From NCBI RefSeq assembly GCF_030010415.1, contig NZ_JASCSA010000003.1: DNA of 64,000 nt. One strand, written 5' to 3'. Position 1 is the stretch's first letter. Each line of letters begins with the position of its first letter. The notes under the pieces are model-generated. The model was not told the origin of the DNA, did not search any database, and worked only from the letters and a program-made list of their open reading frames with translations. The position numbers and the translations under genes were made by a program. The stretch is from Cobetia amphilecti (GTDB lineage Bacteria; Pseudomonadota; Gammaproteobacteria; Pseudomonadales; Halomonadaceae). Shown here in pieces: positions 25,693-34,666 of the stretch.

Positions 25693-26778
25693 TCATTCCG
25701 TGTGCAGTCGCCCGTGTTCCACGTGAAACATCCTGACATCAGTGTTCGGCAACCATACCCGATCCAATGTTTCGGGTTCGACGCAGGTCACGAAGACCTG
25801 GCACTCGAGGCCTGCCAACAGCTGGCAGAACAGGCGGCGATGCTCGCCATCCAGTTCCGCCGGCAGATCGTCGATCAGGTAGACACAGGTACGTCCGTTC
25901 ATTTCTTCGAGCAAGCGACCCTGAGCCAGCTTGAGAGCGCTGACCACCAGCTTCTGCTGGCCGCGAGACAACACCTCGACTGCAGGGCGTCGCCCCAGGC
26001 GAATACGCAAGTCGGCGCGTTGTGGGCCAGTCTGGGTAAAGCCCATATGGCTATCACTGTCGCGCCCTGCTGCCAGCACGTCGCCCAGAGGGCGCTTGGC
26101 ATCCCAACCGCGCTGATAGCGCAGAGTCAGCTCGGGTAAATCAATCAGCTCGGCAAGCGTGGCTTGAAACAGAGGCGCCAGCGCCTGCATATATTCCATG
26201 CGCAGGGCATCAAGACGCTCGCTCCAGTGAGCAAACTCTCGATCCCAGACGTTAAGTGCCTGAACGTCCATCTTACCATGCCTGAGCAGTGCGTTCCGAT
26301 GTTTGAGCGCCCGACGCACGCGGCGCCAGACGTCGAAGAAGTCGTGTTTCACGTGAAACACACCCCAATCAAGGAACTCACGCCGGGCAGAGGGTGAACC
26401 CTCCAGCAACCGGAAGGCATCAGGGTTGATCAGCTGCAATGGCAAGGCCTGAGCCAGCTGGGCGACTCGCTCGACCTTCTCGCCATCCAGCCGCATCTCC
26501 AGCCCATCTGCGGCCTGATCACGCCTTACCCCCAGGGGGCGCGGCGGATCGCCTGCCAGGCGGCCAAACAGCGTCATTCCCGCCGTGTCATGCGCAATGG
26601 CATGCTTGAGCTTGTGCGTACGGAAAGAGCGCGCCAGCCCCAGCACATGGATACCTTCCAGCAGACTCGACTTGCCACTGCCATTGGCACCACTGACCAG
26701 ATTCACCCCTTTTCCCGGCGCCATATCGACTGTCGCCAGGTTACGCAGATTCTGGAATTGGAGTCGTTCAAGCGCCAT
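25693..26778 (-). CDS. recF: DNA replication and repair protein RecF
   Basis: 361 residues (E. coli 357). An ABC/SMC-like ATPase that helps load RecA at gaps. Walker A ANGSGKSSLLEGIHVL (about 31-46), the signature-like VLSRGQQKLVVSALKLAQ and Walker B YLIDDLPAELD are present. ATG 26778 gives the family start MALERLQFQNLRN. Two parS 16-mers lie in the coding sequence, at the segments read as VFHVKHD and MFHVEHG. A 17-bp hairpin separates it from dnaN. Confidence 0.98.
   Translation of the reverse strand: MALERLQFQNLRNLATVDMAPGKGVNLVSGANGSGKSSLLEGIHVLGLARSFRTHKLKHAIAHDTAGMTLFGRLAGDPPRPLGVRRDQAADGLEMRLDGEKVERVAQLAQALPLQLINPDAFRLLEGSPSARREFLDWGVFHVKHDFFDVWRRVRRALKHRNALLRHGKMDVQALNVWDREFAHWSERLDALRMEYMQALAPLFQATLAELIDLPELTLRYQRGWDAKRPLGDVLAAGRDSDSHMGFTQTGPQRADLRIRLGRRPAVEVLSRGQQKLVVSALKLAQGRLLEEMNGRTCVYLIDDLPAELDGEHRRLFCQLLAGLECQVFVTCVEPETLDRVWLPNTDVRMFHVEHGRLHTE
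25715..25730. other. parS centromere site
   Basis: TGTTCCACGTGAAACA is an exact match to the parS consensus TGTTNCACGTGAAACA. It is in the 3' end of recF. Confidence 0.85.
26345..26360. other. parS centromere site
   Basis: TGTTTCACGTGAAACA is the perfect palindromic parS sequence, within recF. The likely binder is ParB, whose gene is expected beyond mnmG, outside the window. Confidence 0.88.
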
Positions 26779-26832
26779 GACGGCCTCATTCGATAGAGAA
26801 AAAGAGCCATGGCCGCCTTCGGGGCTCAAATA

Positions 26833-26876
26833 CGACAACACCCGCCATTCAGGAGTGAAAATGGCGGGTGTTGTCG
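26833..26876 (-). terminator. Hairpin between dnaN and recF (possible attenuator)
   Basis: CGACAACACCCGCCATT pairs perfectly with 26860-26876 (17 bp, 10-nt loop). On the minus strand it is followed only by GTATTTG, so it is a weak terminator or an attenuator or processing site. Upstream of it a 10-bp direct repeat, CAATTACGAT, occurs at 26913 and 26944. Confidence 0.55.
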
Positions 26877-26954
26877 AGGCTCATTCTGCGATTGCGCGCG
26901 TCAATTGCGCCACAATTACGATTCAAGGTACTGATTTAAATAGCAATTACGATA

Positions 26955-28058
26955 TTACAGACGCATCGGCATCACTACGTAACGCGCATCGCCACCACCC
27001 GGCTCTTCCAACAGCGCTGAGCTGTTGGCATCGGACAGCGTCAGCTGCACACGATCGGCATCCAGCACTCCCAGCACATCGATCAGGTAACCGACATTGA
27101 AGCCGATCTCGAGGCCAGCCCCTTGATAATCAAGGGCAATATTCTCTTCGGCCTCTTCCTGCTCGGGGTTGTTGGCCAACACGCGCAGGTTGCCTGCCTC
27201 CAGATAGAGGCGCACGCCACGGTACTTCTCGTTGGAGAGGATCGCGGTGCGCGACAGTACCTGACGCAGCTCGGCACGCTCGGCCACGATGACCTTGTCA
27301 CCGCCACGCGGGACAACGCGCTCGTAATCCGGGAACTTGCCGTCCACCAGTTTGGAGGTGAAGGTGAAGTCGCCGGTCTGGGCACGCACGTGCGTCCCGC
27401 TGACCGTCAATGTCATCAGCTCATTGCTGCCATCGAGCAGGCGCGTCAGCTCAAGGATACCCTTGCGCGGGATGATCAGCTTCTGCGCTTCCGGCACGCT
27501 GATGTCAGCGGCCTGCTCGCAGACAGCCAGGCGGTGGCCATCGGTCGCCACTGTACGCACCAGGTTGCTGGTCAGTTCCAGCAGCATGCCGTTGAGGTAA
27601 TAACGGACATCCTGTTGCGCCATCGCGAAGGAGGTCGCGTCGATCAGATGCTTGAGGGTGCCGCGAGGCAGGCTGACGGTGATATCGCCCTGACCATCAT
27701 CGATGTTCGGGAACTCGGCCACCGGCAAGGTCGACAGGGTGAAGCGTGAACGGCCGCTGCGCAGAATGGCACGCCCTTCTTCCAGCGCGAGAATGATCTC
27801 GCTGCCTTCGGGCAGTGACTTGCAGATATCCATCAGCTTGCGCGCCGGCACCGTCGCGGAACCCGGCTCATCGACACGGCTGGGCTCGACGCGCCCGATC
27901 AGCTCGACCTCAAGGTCAGTCCCGGTCAGCGACAGCTGCTGATCGGACACTTCAAGCAGCACATTGGACAGCACCGGCAGTGTCTGGCGACGCTCGACGA
28001 CACCCGCCACCAGGGACAGCGGGCGCAGCAGGGCTTCACGCGAAATGGCAAATTTCAT
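26955..28058 (-). CDS. dnaN: DNA polymerase III beta sliding clamp
   Basis: 367 residues (E. coli 366). It forms the ring that tethers polymerase to DNA. Family sequence includes MKFAISREALLRPL at the start, LPVLSNVLLEV, the DGHRLA segment and the C-terminal YVVMPMRL. ATG 28058 follows GGAG; the frame is open to 28115 but without similarity. It lies 145 nt downstream of dnaA in the same direction. Confidence 0.99.
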   Translation of the reverse strand: MKFAISREALLRPLSLVAGVVERRQTLPVLSNVLLEVSDQQLSLTGTDLEVELIGRVEPSRVDEPGSATVPARKLMDICKSLPEGSEIILALEEGRAILRSGRSRFTLSTLPVAEFPNIDDGQGDITVSLPRGTLKHLIDATSFAMAQQDVRYYLNGMLLELTSNLVRTVATDGHRLAVCEQAADISVPEAQKLIIPRKGILELTRLLDGSNELMTLTVSGTHVRAQTGDFTFTSKLVDGKFPDYERVVPRGGDKVIVAERAELRQVLSRTAILSNEKYRGVRLYLEAGNLRVLANNPEQEEAEENIALDYQGAGLEIGFNVGYLIDVLGVLDADRVQLTLSDANSSALLEEPGGGDARYVVMPMRL

Positions 28059-28203
28059 GGAGACTCCACTCTCTGGAAACGGGGCAATGCTCGCTGACAG
28101 GCAGCGCGCACGCAAAAGAAATTCGGGGCCGCGACAGGCAAGCCCGGAGCACAGCAGGCCGATAGCGTGATTGTCGCCAACCCGACCTGCCGCTGCAATT
28201 CGA

Positions 28204-29691
28204 TCAGCTGGTCAACAGACGCAGCAGATTCTTGTAGTCCTCGCGGATATCGGCGTTCTCTTCACGCAGCGAGGCCACCTTGCGACAGGCATGCAGCACC
28301 GTGGTGTGGTCTCGCCCACCGAAGGCATCGCCGATTTCCGGCAGGCTGTGGTTGGTCAGCTCCTTGGCGAGCGCCATCGCGACCTGACGCGGACGAGCGA
28401 CGGAGCGCGAGCGGCGCTTGGAGTGAAGATCGGAAATCTTGATCTTGTAGTACTCGGCCACGGTGCGCTGGATGTTGTCCACACCCACCTGCTTGTCCTG
28501 CAGTGCCAGCAGGTCCTTCAGGGATTCACGGATGAAGTCCTGATTGATCGCGCGCCCCATGAAGTGGGAGTCGGCGATGACCTTCTTCAAGGCACCTTCC
28601 AGCTCGCGCACGTTGGAGCGGATCTTCTGCGCGATGAAGAAGGCGGCATCGTGAGGCAGATCGACCTTGGCCTGATCGGCCTTCTTCATCAGGATCGCGA
28701 CGCGCGTCTCGAGCTCCGGCGGCTCGATGGCGACGGTCAACCCCCAGCCGAAGCGTGACTTGAGACGCTCCTCGACCCCATTGATCTCCTTCGGATAGCG
28801 GTCCGAGGTCAGGATCATCTGCTGACCGCCCTCGAGCAACGCATTGAAGGTGTGGAAGAACTCCTCCTGGGAGCGCTCCTTGCCAGCGAAGAACTGGATG
28901 TCATCGATCAGCAGCGCATCCACCGAACGGTAGAAACGCTTGAAGTCATTGATGGCGTTGAGCTGCAGCGCCTTGACCATGTCCGCCACGAAGCGCTCGG
29001 AATGCAGGTAGACCACCTTGGCATTCTCGCCGCCCTGCTTGGCCAGATGATTGCCCACCGCGTGCATCAGGTGGGTCTTGCCCAGACCCACGCCGCCATA
29101 CAGGAACAGCGGGTTGTAGGCGCCGCCGGGATTCTCGGAGACCTGACGCGAGGCCGCGCGGGCCAGCTGGTTGGACTTGCCTTCGACAAAGGTTTCGAAG
29201 GTGAAGTTCGGATTCAGGCCACTGGAATGCTTGAGGCTACCTTCTACCTGCACCTGACGCGTGTTGCGACGCGGTGCCTGTTCCCGGGCGCCATCGCCGG
29301 CCATCTCACGCTCTTCCGCGAAATTGCCCCGCGGTGGCGTATGCACGGAAGGGGCACGCGGGCTCGGCATCAGGCCCGGCGCTTGCGCCTGGGCAGATAC
29401 CGGCGACGCAGGCGCGCCTTCCGGACGCGGGTTCGAGACGGTCCGGCGGCTACCGACGCTCAGCTCGACCTTGGGCGGCTTGCCCGGTGCCAGCTCACGC
29501 AGCAGCTCGTGAATTCGTTTGAGGTACTTGTCATTGACCCAATCACGCACGAAGCGGTTTGGGGCGAGCAGGCACAGCTCTCCGCTGTCGCCTTCCTCAG
29601 CCTGCAGGGGACGAACCCAGGTATTGAACTGCTGTGAATTCAGCTCGTCTTGCAGGGCGTCAAGACATTGTTGCCAAAGTGCGAGCGACAC
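28204..29691 (-). CDS. dnaA: Chromosomal replication initiator DnaA
   Basis: 495 residues (E. coli 467). An N-terminal helicase-interaction domain (1-85) leads to a Pro/Ala-rich linker (about 85-150). The AAA+ core has GGVGLGKTHLMHAVGN (Walker A), LLIDDIQFF (Walker B) and the sensor LKSRFGWG. The DNA-binding domain carries the GGRDHTTVLHACRK signature near the C-terminus. GTG at 29691 with GAGG upstream is the start that gives the family MSLALWQQCL. Its promoter lies in the DnaA-box-rich region upstream, so autoregulation is likely. Confidence 0.99.
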   Translation of the reverse strand: MSLALWQQCLDALQDELNSQQFNTWVRPLQAEEGDSGELCLLAPNRFVRDWVNDKYLKRIHELLRELAPGKPPKVELSVGSRRTVSNPRPEGAPASPVSAQAQAPGLMPSPRAPSVHTPPRGNFAEEREMAGDGAREQAPRRNTRQVQVEGSLKHSSGLNPNFTFETFVEGKSNQLARAASRQVSENPGGAYNPLFLYGGVGLGKTHLMHAVGNHLAKQGGENAKVVYLHSERFVADMVKALQLNAINDFKRFYRSVDALLIDDIQFFAGKERSQEEFFHTFNALLEGGQQMILTSDRYPKEINGVEERLKSRFGWGLTVAIEPPELETRVAILMKKADQAKVDLPHDAAFFIAQKIRSNVRELEGALKKVIADSHFMGRAINQDFIRESLKDLLALQDKQVGVDNIQRTVAEYYKIKISDLHSKRRSRSVARPRQVAMALAKELTNHSLPEIGDAFGGRDHTTVLHACRKVASLREENADIREDYKNLLRLLTS

Positions 29692-30580
29692 GCGACCTCA
29701 CATCCAGTTGTCGAAGGGGCGGCCATTGTATAGGCCAAGCCACGAGTTATCCACACGACATCTGCCGCAAAAAGCACTGTGGACAACATCGGTATTCTTC
29801 AAGTATCCGCATCGGGACAGGCTGGGGAGCATCCGCGCACAAGATTTCGACTGTGGACAAGACGACAGTTATACACATGGCCATGCACAGGCTGAACGCA
29901 GGTTGCCCACCACTTATCGCCAGAGCTGTCCTATCGACATGCAATTGAGCAAGATAGGAAAAAACAGGTTATCCACAGCAACTGCCTTCCTTAATAGTTA
30001 TTGGTTATTCAGAACTACTTCTCTGTAGTAATGACAGCAGCCCCGCGATCTTCGAATCACGCGAGGTGCGAGGGGCTCTGATCGCGCCGACAGAATCCCG
30101 GGTTATCCACTGCGACTTTTCGGCACGCCTGACACGTCAGGGGGGCGGGAGTGCACAACCACTCACCAGAAACGCGAGTCCTTGAGGCTCACGACCGAAC
30201 ACAGGACTTGCACCCTTCCCGTGCATCGCCATGGCGGGCGATGCCGATCACTCAGCCCCACTGAACGCTGAAAAAGCGCTGATCGCTTGCCTGGCGAGCG
30301 GTGCCTGTTGGCTCAAGGACGCCAAATGGAATTTTTTTGTGCCCGAAGGCCTGTCTTGCACGTGATCCGCGTGAGACACGAAGCGCCATATGGCGGGCGG
30401 CGTAGACGATATCTGTCGTCAAATGCCGCGAACGGGCTGTGGACAACTTCCAACGCGACATTGCAAGCCACTTGCAGATTCACTAGAATCCCTGCCCCTG
30501 ACCAATCTGCCCTGTCCTCATGTGGATACAGGGCAACATTCGTTGACCTTTTCCAAACAACCACGTGGGAAGAAGCAGCT
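29692..30580. other. oriC: Origin-like region (oriC candidate) between dnaA and rpmH
   Basis: 889 nt without a credible gene. DnaA boxes: perfect TTATCCACA at 29747-29755 and 29969-29977; TGTGGACAA (one change, other strand) at 29778-29786, 29852-29860 and 30438-30446; TTATACACA at 29869-29877; TTATCCACT at 30103-30111; TGTGGATAC at 30521-30529. An AT-rich patch (about 29985-30030) next to the second perfect box could be the unwinding element. The position between dnaA and rpmH is that of the Pseudomonas-type origin. The promoters of dnaA and rpmH must also lie here. Confidence 0.8.
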
Positions 30581-30715
30581 ATGAAACGCACATTTCAGCC
30601 GAGCGTCCTGAAGCGCAAGCGCACACACGGTTTCCGTGCTCGTATGGCGACCAAAGGTGGCCGTGAGGTCATCCAGCGTCGTCGTGCGAAAGGCCGTAAG
30701 CGTCTGAGCGCCTGA
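30581..30715 (+). CDS. rpmH: Ribosomal protein bL34
   Basis: 44 residues, highly basic. MKRTFQPSVLKRKRTHGF at the start and KGRKRLSA at the end are the universal bL34 ends. It is a structural part of the 50S subunit. ATG 30581 follows AGAAGCAGCT. The rnpA start is 11 nt after its stop, the usual operon. Confidence 0.99.
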   Translation: MKRTFQPSVLKRKRTHGFRARMATKGGREVIQRRRAKGRKRLSA

Positions 30716-30726
30716 TCGAGGCCCGG

Positions 30727-31116
30727 ATGTCCCGTCAGGGATTTCCCCGGCAGCTTCGCTTGCTGACTGCCGGGGATTACCGGCACGTCTTCGATCACAC
30801 CACCCTCAAGGTACACGGCAAGGGGCTTCTGGCCCTGGCGTGTCCGAATGACCTGGGACATGCCCGCCTGGGGTTGGTGTTCAGCAAGAAGAACGTGCGC
30901 CGTGCCGTAGATCGCAACCGCCTCAAACGTCTGACGCGCGAATCCATTCGCCTCCGCCAGCAGCGCCTTCCGGCCGTCGACATCGTCGTACTGGCCAAGC
31001 GAGGCGTGACCGAGCTGGACAACGAGACTCTGCATCGCCAGCTGGACGGCATGTGGGCTCGTCTGGAGAAGGACGCCAGACGCCAGAAAGCGGCCAAGTC
31101 AACGCCACCTGCCTGA
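30727..31116 (+). CDS. rnpA: Ribonuclease P protein component
   Basis: 129 residues (E. coli 119). The protein cofactor of RNase P, which matures tRNA 5' ends. It has the basic family core RLGLVFSKKNVRRAVDRNRLKR with the RNR motif (quoted here in part). ATG 30727. The usual next gene, yidD, is missing: only 119 nt, with a terminator, separate this gene from yidC. Confidence 0.96.
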   Translation: MSRQGFPRQLRLLTAGDYRHVFDHTTLKVHGKGLLALACPNDLGHARLGLVFSKKNVRRAVDRNRLKRLTRESIRLRQQRLPAVDIVVLAKRGVTELDNETLHRQLDGMWARLEKDARRQKAAKSTPPA

Positions 31117-31157
31117 CGCGACACCTGCCCGGTGCGTCCGGCATGTGGCGTTTTTTT
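31103..31157 (+). terminator. Intrinsic terminator overlapping the rnpA end
   Basis: CGCCACCTGC (31103-31112) pairs with GCATGTGGCG (31141-31150, one mismatch) around an inner GC-rich hairpin, followed by seven T. It overlaps the last codons of rnpA and separates rpmH-rnpA from yidC. Confidence 0.75.
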
Positions 31158-31235
31158 CGTTATACGCCCTACCGTTCGTGACCGGACTCATCTGACTCCC
31201 CGCCAGATTGATTCACCCTCCAACGGGTATACACC

Positions 31236-32900
31236 ATGGACGTCAAACGATTACTCCTCGTGATTCCGCTTGCGGTTGTCGCCTATCTGATGGTGGTCCA
31301 GTGGAACAAGGACTACGACCAGCCGGCTGCGGAAACACAGGCTCCCCAGGTTGCCTCTCAGGCCGCCAATGCCACTGCGCAAGGCCTTGAAGCCCCAAGC
31401 AGCAGCACGACTGCCAATGGCGATACCGGCCTCTCCACGCCGGATAGCGCAGCAAGCACCCCGAGCAACAACCTGATTGAAGTCAAGACTGACGTGCTGG
31501 ACCTGCGTATCGATCCGCAGGGCGGTGACGTGGTCTATGCAGCGCTGCTCGAGCACAAGCAGAACAACGCTTCCGAGTCGCCCTTCGTGCTGCTGTCCGA
31601 CAATCAGTCACGCAGCTACGTGGCCAAGTCCGGCCTGCAGCTGGATGGCCACAAGGGCCGTATCGCCTTCTCTGCCGACAGCAACAGCTACACCCTTGCC
31701 GAGGGTGACGACAGTCTGCAAGTGGACCTGAAGGCCGACATCAATGGTGTTGCGGTCATCAAGCGCTTCACCGTCAGCCAGGACAGCTACCAGATCAAGG
31801 TCGACTACCTGCTGGACAACCAGTCACAGCAGCCGGTCAATGCTCGCTTCATCGGTCAGCTGGCCCGTGACAACAGCGCGGACCCGACCTCCGGTGGCGG
31901 CATGGGCATGAAGTCCTATCTGGGTGCGGCGTTCTCTTCTGAAGAGAACCACTACCAGAAGGTCGATTTCGAAGACATCCAGGACGGCAGCTTCAAGAAT
32001 GTCGACGTCCAGGGTGGCTGGGTGTCCATGATCCAGCACTACTTCGTGTCTGCCTGGGTGCCGGCTGACAACCAGAAGAACCTCTACTACGCCAACGTCG
32101 ACAAGCAGAACCGCAATGTCGCCGCCTTCGCGAGCCCGACGACCCAGATCGCCGCGGGTCAGCAGGCTGAGCTCGGCGCGACCCTGTTCGTCGGCCCGAA
32201 GGATCAGGACCAGCTGGAAGCGACCGCTCCCTACCTGGAACTGGTCGTCGACTTCGGCTGGCTGTGGTTCCTGGCCAACCCGCTGTTCTGGCTGCTGGAG
32301 CACATCCACGCGCTGGTCGGCAACTGGGGTGCCTCCATCATCCTGCTGACCGTTCTGGTCAAGGTCGTGCTGTTCCCGCTGTCCGCGACCGCGTACCGCT
32401 CGATGGCCAAGATGCGCAAGATGGGCCCCGAGATGCAGCGCATCAAGGAGAAGTACGGCAGCGACCGCCAGAAGGTCTCCCAGGAGATGATGAAGTTCTA
32501 CCAGACGGAGAAGATCAATCCGCTGGGGGGCTGTCTGCCGATCGTGATCCAGATGCCGGTCTTCATCGCCCTGTACTGGATGCTGATGGAATCCGTCGAA
32601 CTGCGCCACGCGCCGTTCATGCTGTGGATCCAGGATCTGTCAGTGAAGGACCCGCTGTTCATCCTGCCGATCATCATGGGCCTGACGATGTTCATCCAGC
32701 AGCAGCTGAACCCGACGCCTCCGGATCCCACCCAGGCGAAGATCATGAAGATGCTGCCGATCGTCTTCACCTTCTTCTTCCTGTGGTTCCCGGCAGGTCT
32801 AGTGCTGTACTGGATCGTCAACAACACGCTGTCGATCGCTCAGCAGTACGTCATCACCCGTCAGATCGAGAATGCCGAGCCAACCAAGAAAGGCGCATGA
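31236..32900 (+). CDS. yidC: Membrane protein insertase YidC
   Basis: 554 residues (E. coli 548). It inserts and folds inner-membrane proteins with or without SecYEG. An N-terminal transmembrane segment (VKRLLLVIPLAVVAYLMVV) is followed by a Ser/Ala/Gln linker, the periplasmic beta domain (about 80-345), and the five-helix core containing LTVLVKVVLFPLSATAYRSM with its conserved Arg, NPLGGCLPIVIQMPVF and QQYVITRQIEN. ATG 31236. A terminator precedes it, so it is likely transcribed from its own promoter. Confidence 0.98.
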   Translation: MDVKRLLLVIPLAVVAYLMVVQWNKDYDQPAAETQAPQVASQAANATAQGLEAPSSSTTANGDTGLSTPDSAASTPSNNLIEVKTDVLDLRIDPQGGDVVYAALLEHKQNNASESPFVLLSDNQSRSYVAKSGLQLDGHKGRIAFSADSNSYTLAEGDDSLQVDLKADINGVAVIKRFTVSQDSYQIKVDYLLDNQSQQPVNARFIGQLARDNSADPTSGGGMGMKSYLGAAFSSEENHYQKVDFEDIQDGSFKNVDVQGGWVSMIQHYFVSAWVPADNQKNLYYANVDKQNRNVAAFASPTTQIAAGQQAELGATLFVGPKDQDQLEATAPYLELVVDFGWLWFLANPLFWLLEHIHALVGNWGASIILLTVLVKVVLFPLSATAYRSMAKMRKMGPEMQRIKEKYGSDRQKVSQEMMKFYQTEKINPLGGCLPIVIQMPVFIALYWMLMESVELRHAPFMLWIQDLSVKDPLFILPIIMGLTMFIQQQLNPTPPDPTQAKIMKMLPIVFTFFFLWFPAGLVLYWIVNNTLSIAQQYVITRQIENAEPTKKGA

Positions 32901-32930
32901 TGCCTTTCAGGTTCGCCTGACATGACTCAC

Positions 32931-32960
32931 CCACGACCCTCGCCTCGGCGGGGGTCGTGG
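32931..32960 (+). terminator. GC-rich hairpin after yidC
   Basis: CCACGACCCTCGCC pairs with 32947-32960 (one G-U), with a tight loop and only three T after it. Probable terminator. Confidence 0.6.
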
Positions 32961-33110
32961 CGTTTCAGGGCCCTGATTCCGGGGGCTGCGCTGACACTCC
33001 CGCCGCAAGGCGCCTTTCCCGTCACCCCGCTTGCTGTCACGGGCCTCCAGCCGCGACAATAGCGGCCATCTCCTTCATCTTCATTCCGGCTTCGCGCCCG
33101 AGGTTTGTGC

Positions 33111-34529
33111 ATGTCTACCGCCTACCAGCCTGACTCCATCGCGGCCCTGGCCACTCCGCCCGGCCGTGGTGGCGTCGGCATCATCCGTGTCTCCGGTCCG
33201 GCCTGTCAGGCCATCGCCCAGGCCATGCTGGGCCAATGCCCGCCGGCACGCCGCGCCCACTATGGCCCCTTCATGGGACTCGATACCCAGAGCAACCCCA
33301 TCGCCCTCGACGAAGGCATCGCGCTCTACTTCCAGGGCCCGAATTCCTTCACCGGCGAGGACGTGCTGGAGCTGCAAGGGCATGGCGGTCCGGTGATCAT
33401 GGACCTGCTGCTGGAGCGCTGCGTGCAGCTGGGTGCACGTCTGGCGCGTCCGGGCGAATTCAGCGAGCGCGCCTTCCTGAACGACAAGTTGGACCTCGCC
33501 CAGGCCGAGGCCATCGCCGACCTGATCGACGCCAGCTCACGCGCGGCGGCCGAGAATGCGCTGCGCTCGCTCAAGGGCGAGTTCTCGACGCGCGTCAGCG
33601 CGCTGGTACAGCGCCTGATCGAGCTGCGCATCTACGTCGAGGCCGCCATCGACTTCCCCGAAGAGGAAATCGACTTCCTGGCCGACGGCCATGTCGCGGC
33701 GCGCCTCGATGAGGTCAAGGCCGAGCTGGTGGGCGTGCGAGCCGCTGCCAACCAGGGCGCTCTGATGCGCGAGGGCATGACGGTGGTGATCGCCGGCCGC
33801 CCGAATGCCGGCAAGTCGAGCCTGCTCAATGCGCTGACCGAGCAGGACACCGCCATCGTCACCGATATCGAAGGCACCACCCGCGACGTGCTGCGTGAGC
33901 ACATCCATCTCGACGGCATGCCGCTGCATATCATCGATACCGCCGGGCTGCGCGACACGCCGGACGCCGTCGAGCGCATCGGCGTGCAGCGCGCCTGGGA
34001 CGAGATCGAGAAGGCGGACCGCGTCCTGCTGCTGGTCGATGCCGCCACCACCTCGGCGACGGACCCGATGGAGATCTGGCCGGAATTCGTCGCGCGCCTG
34101 CCGGACCCGTCCCGCCTGACGCTGGTCCGCAACAAGATCGACACCAGCGGCGAGACGCCCGGGCTGACCGCCATCACCGCAACGCAGGATGGCGATGCCG
34201 AGCTGGCACGCCACCAGGCCAGCGTGGTGCGCATCTCGGCGCGCGACAATCAGGGCCTCGATGCGCTGCGCGATCACCTCAAGGACATCATGGGCTTCAC
34301 CGGCACGGCAGAGGGGCGCTTCAGCGCCCGCCGCCGCCACCTGGATGCGCTGGAGCGCGCTGGCGAATCTCTCGACAACGGCGACGCCCAGCTGCATGGC
34401 GCCGGCGCCGGCGAGCTGCTGGCCGAAGACCTGCGCGCCGCCCAGATGGCGCTGTCCGAGATCACCGGCGAATTCTCCGCCGATGATCTGCTCGGGGAAA
34501 TCTTCGGCAGCTTCTGCATCGGCAAGTGA
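33111..34529 (+). CDS. mnmE: tRNA modification GTPase MnmE
   Basis: 472 residues (E. coli 454). With MnmG it makes 5-carboxymethylaminomethyluridine and related bases at the tRNA wobble position. The N-terminal tetrahydrofolate-binding domain has DSIAALATPPGRGGVGIIRVSG (shortened here); the G domain has GRPNAGKSSLLNAL, the switch GTTRDVL, DTAGLRDT and NKID; the C-terminus is the invariant FCIGK. ATG 33111 with GAGG upstream is preferred over the in-frame TTG two codons earlier. Its partner mnmG is about 28 kb away at the end of the window. Confidence 0.98.
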   Translation: MSTAYQPDSIAALATPPGRGGVGIIRVSGPACQAIAQAMLGQCPPARRAHYGPFMGLDTQSNPIALDEGIALYFQGPNSFTGEDVLELQGHGGPVIMDLLLERCVQLGARLARPGEFSERAFLNDKLDLAQAEAIADLIDASSRAAAENALRSLKGEFSTRVSALVQRLIELRIYVEAAIDFPEEEIDFLADGHVAARLDEVKAELVGVRAAANQGALMREGMTVVIAGRPNAGKSSLLNALTEQDTAIVTDIEGTTRDVLREHIHLDGMPLHIIDTAGLRDTPDAVERIGVQRAWDEIEKADRVLLLVDAATTSATDPMEIWPEFVARLPDPSRLTLVRNKIDTSGETPGLTAITATQDGDAELARHQASVVRISARDNQGLDALRDHLKDIMGFTGTAEGRFSARRRHLDALERAGESLDNGDAQLHGAGAGELLAEDLRAAQMALSEITGEFSADDLLGEIFGSFCIGK

Positions 34530-34666
34530 TCGCGCCGAGCTGACTCCCGTCCGCAGGCGGCCTCTCTTGCCGACAGTGCTTGCGTCTGGCTGTCTCCCCC
34601 TCGTTATACTGCCTCTGCCGACCCCTCCGAGTGGCGGAGGCGGGCAGGGGCAGACCGGGAGCCGAC

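Noticed and set aside
29692..30580. Short open frames in the dnaA-rpmH gap
   Set aside because: They overlap DnaA boxes, lack ribosome sites and show no protein similarity.
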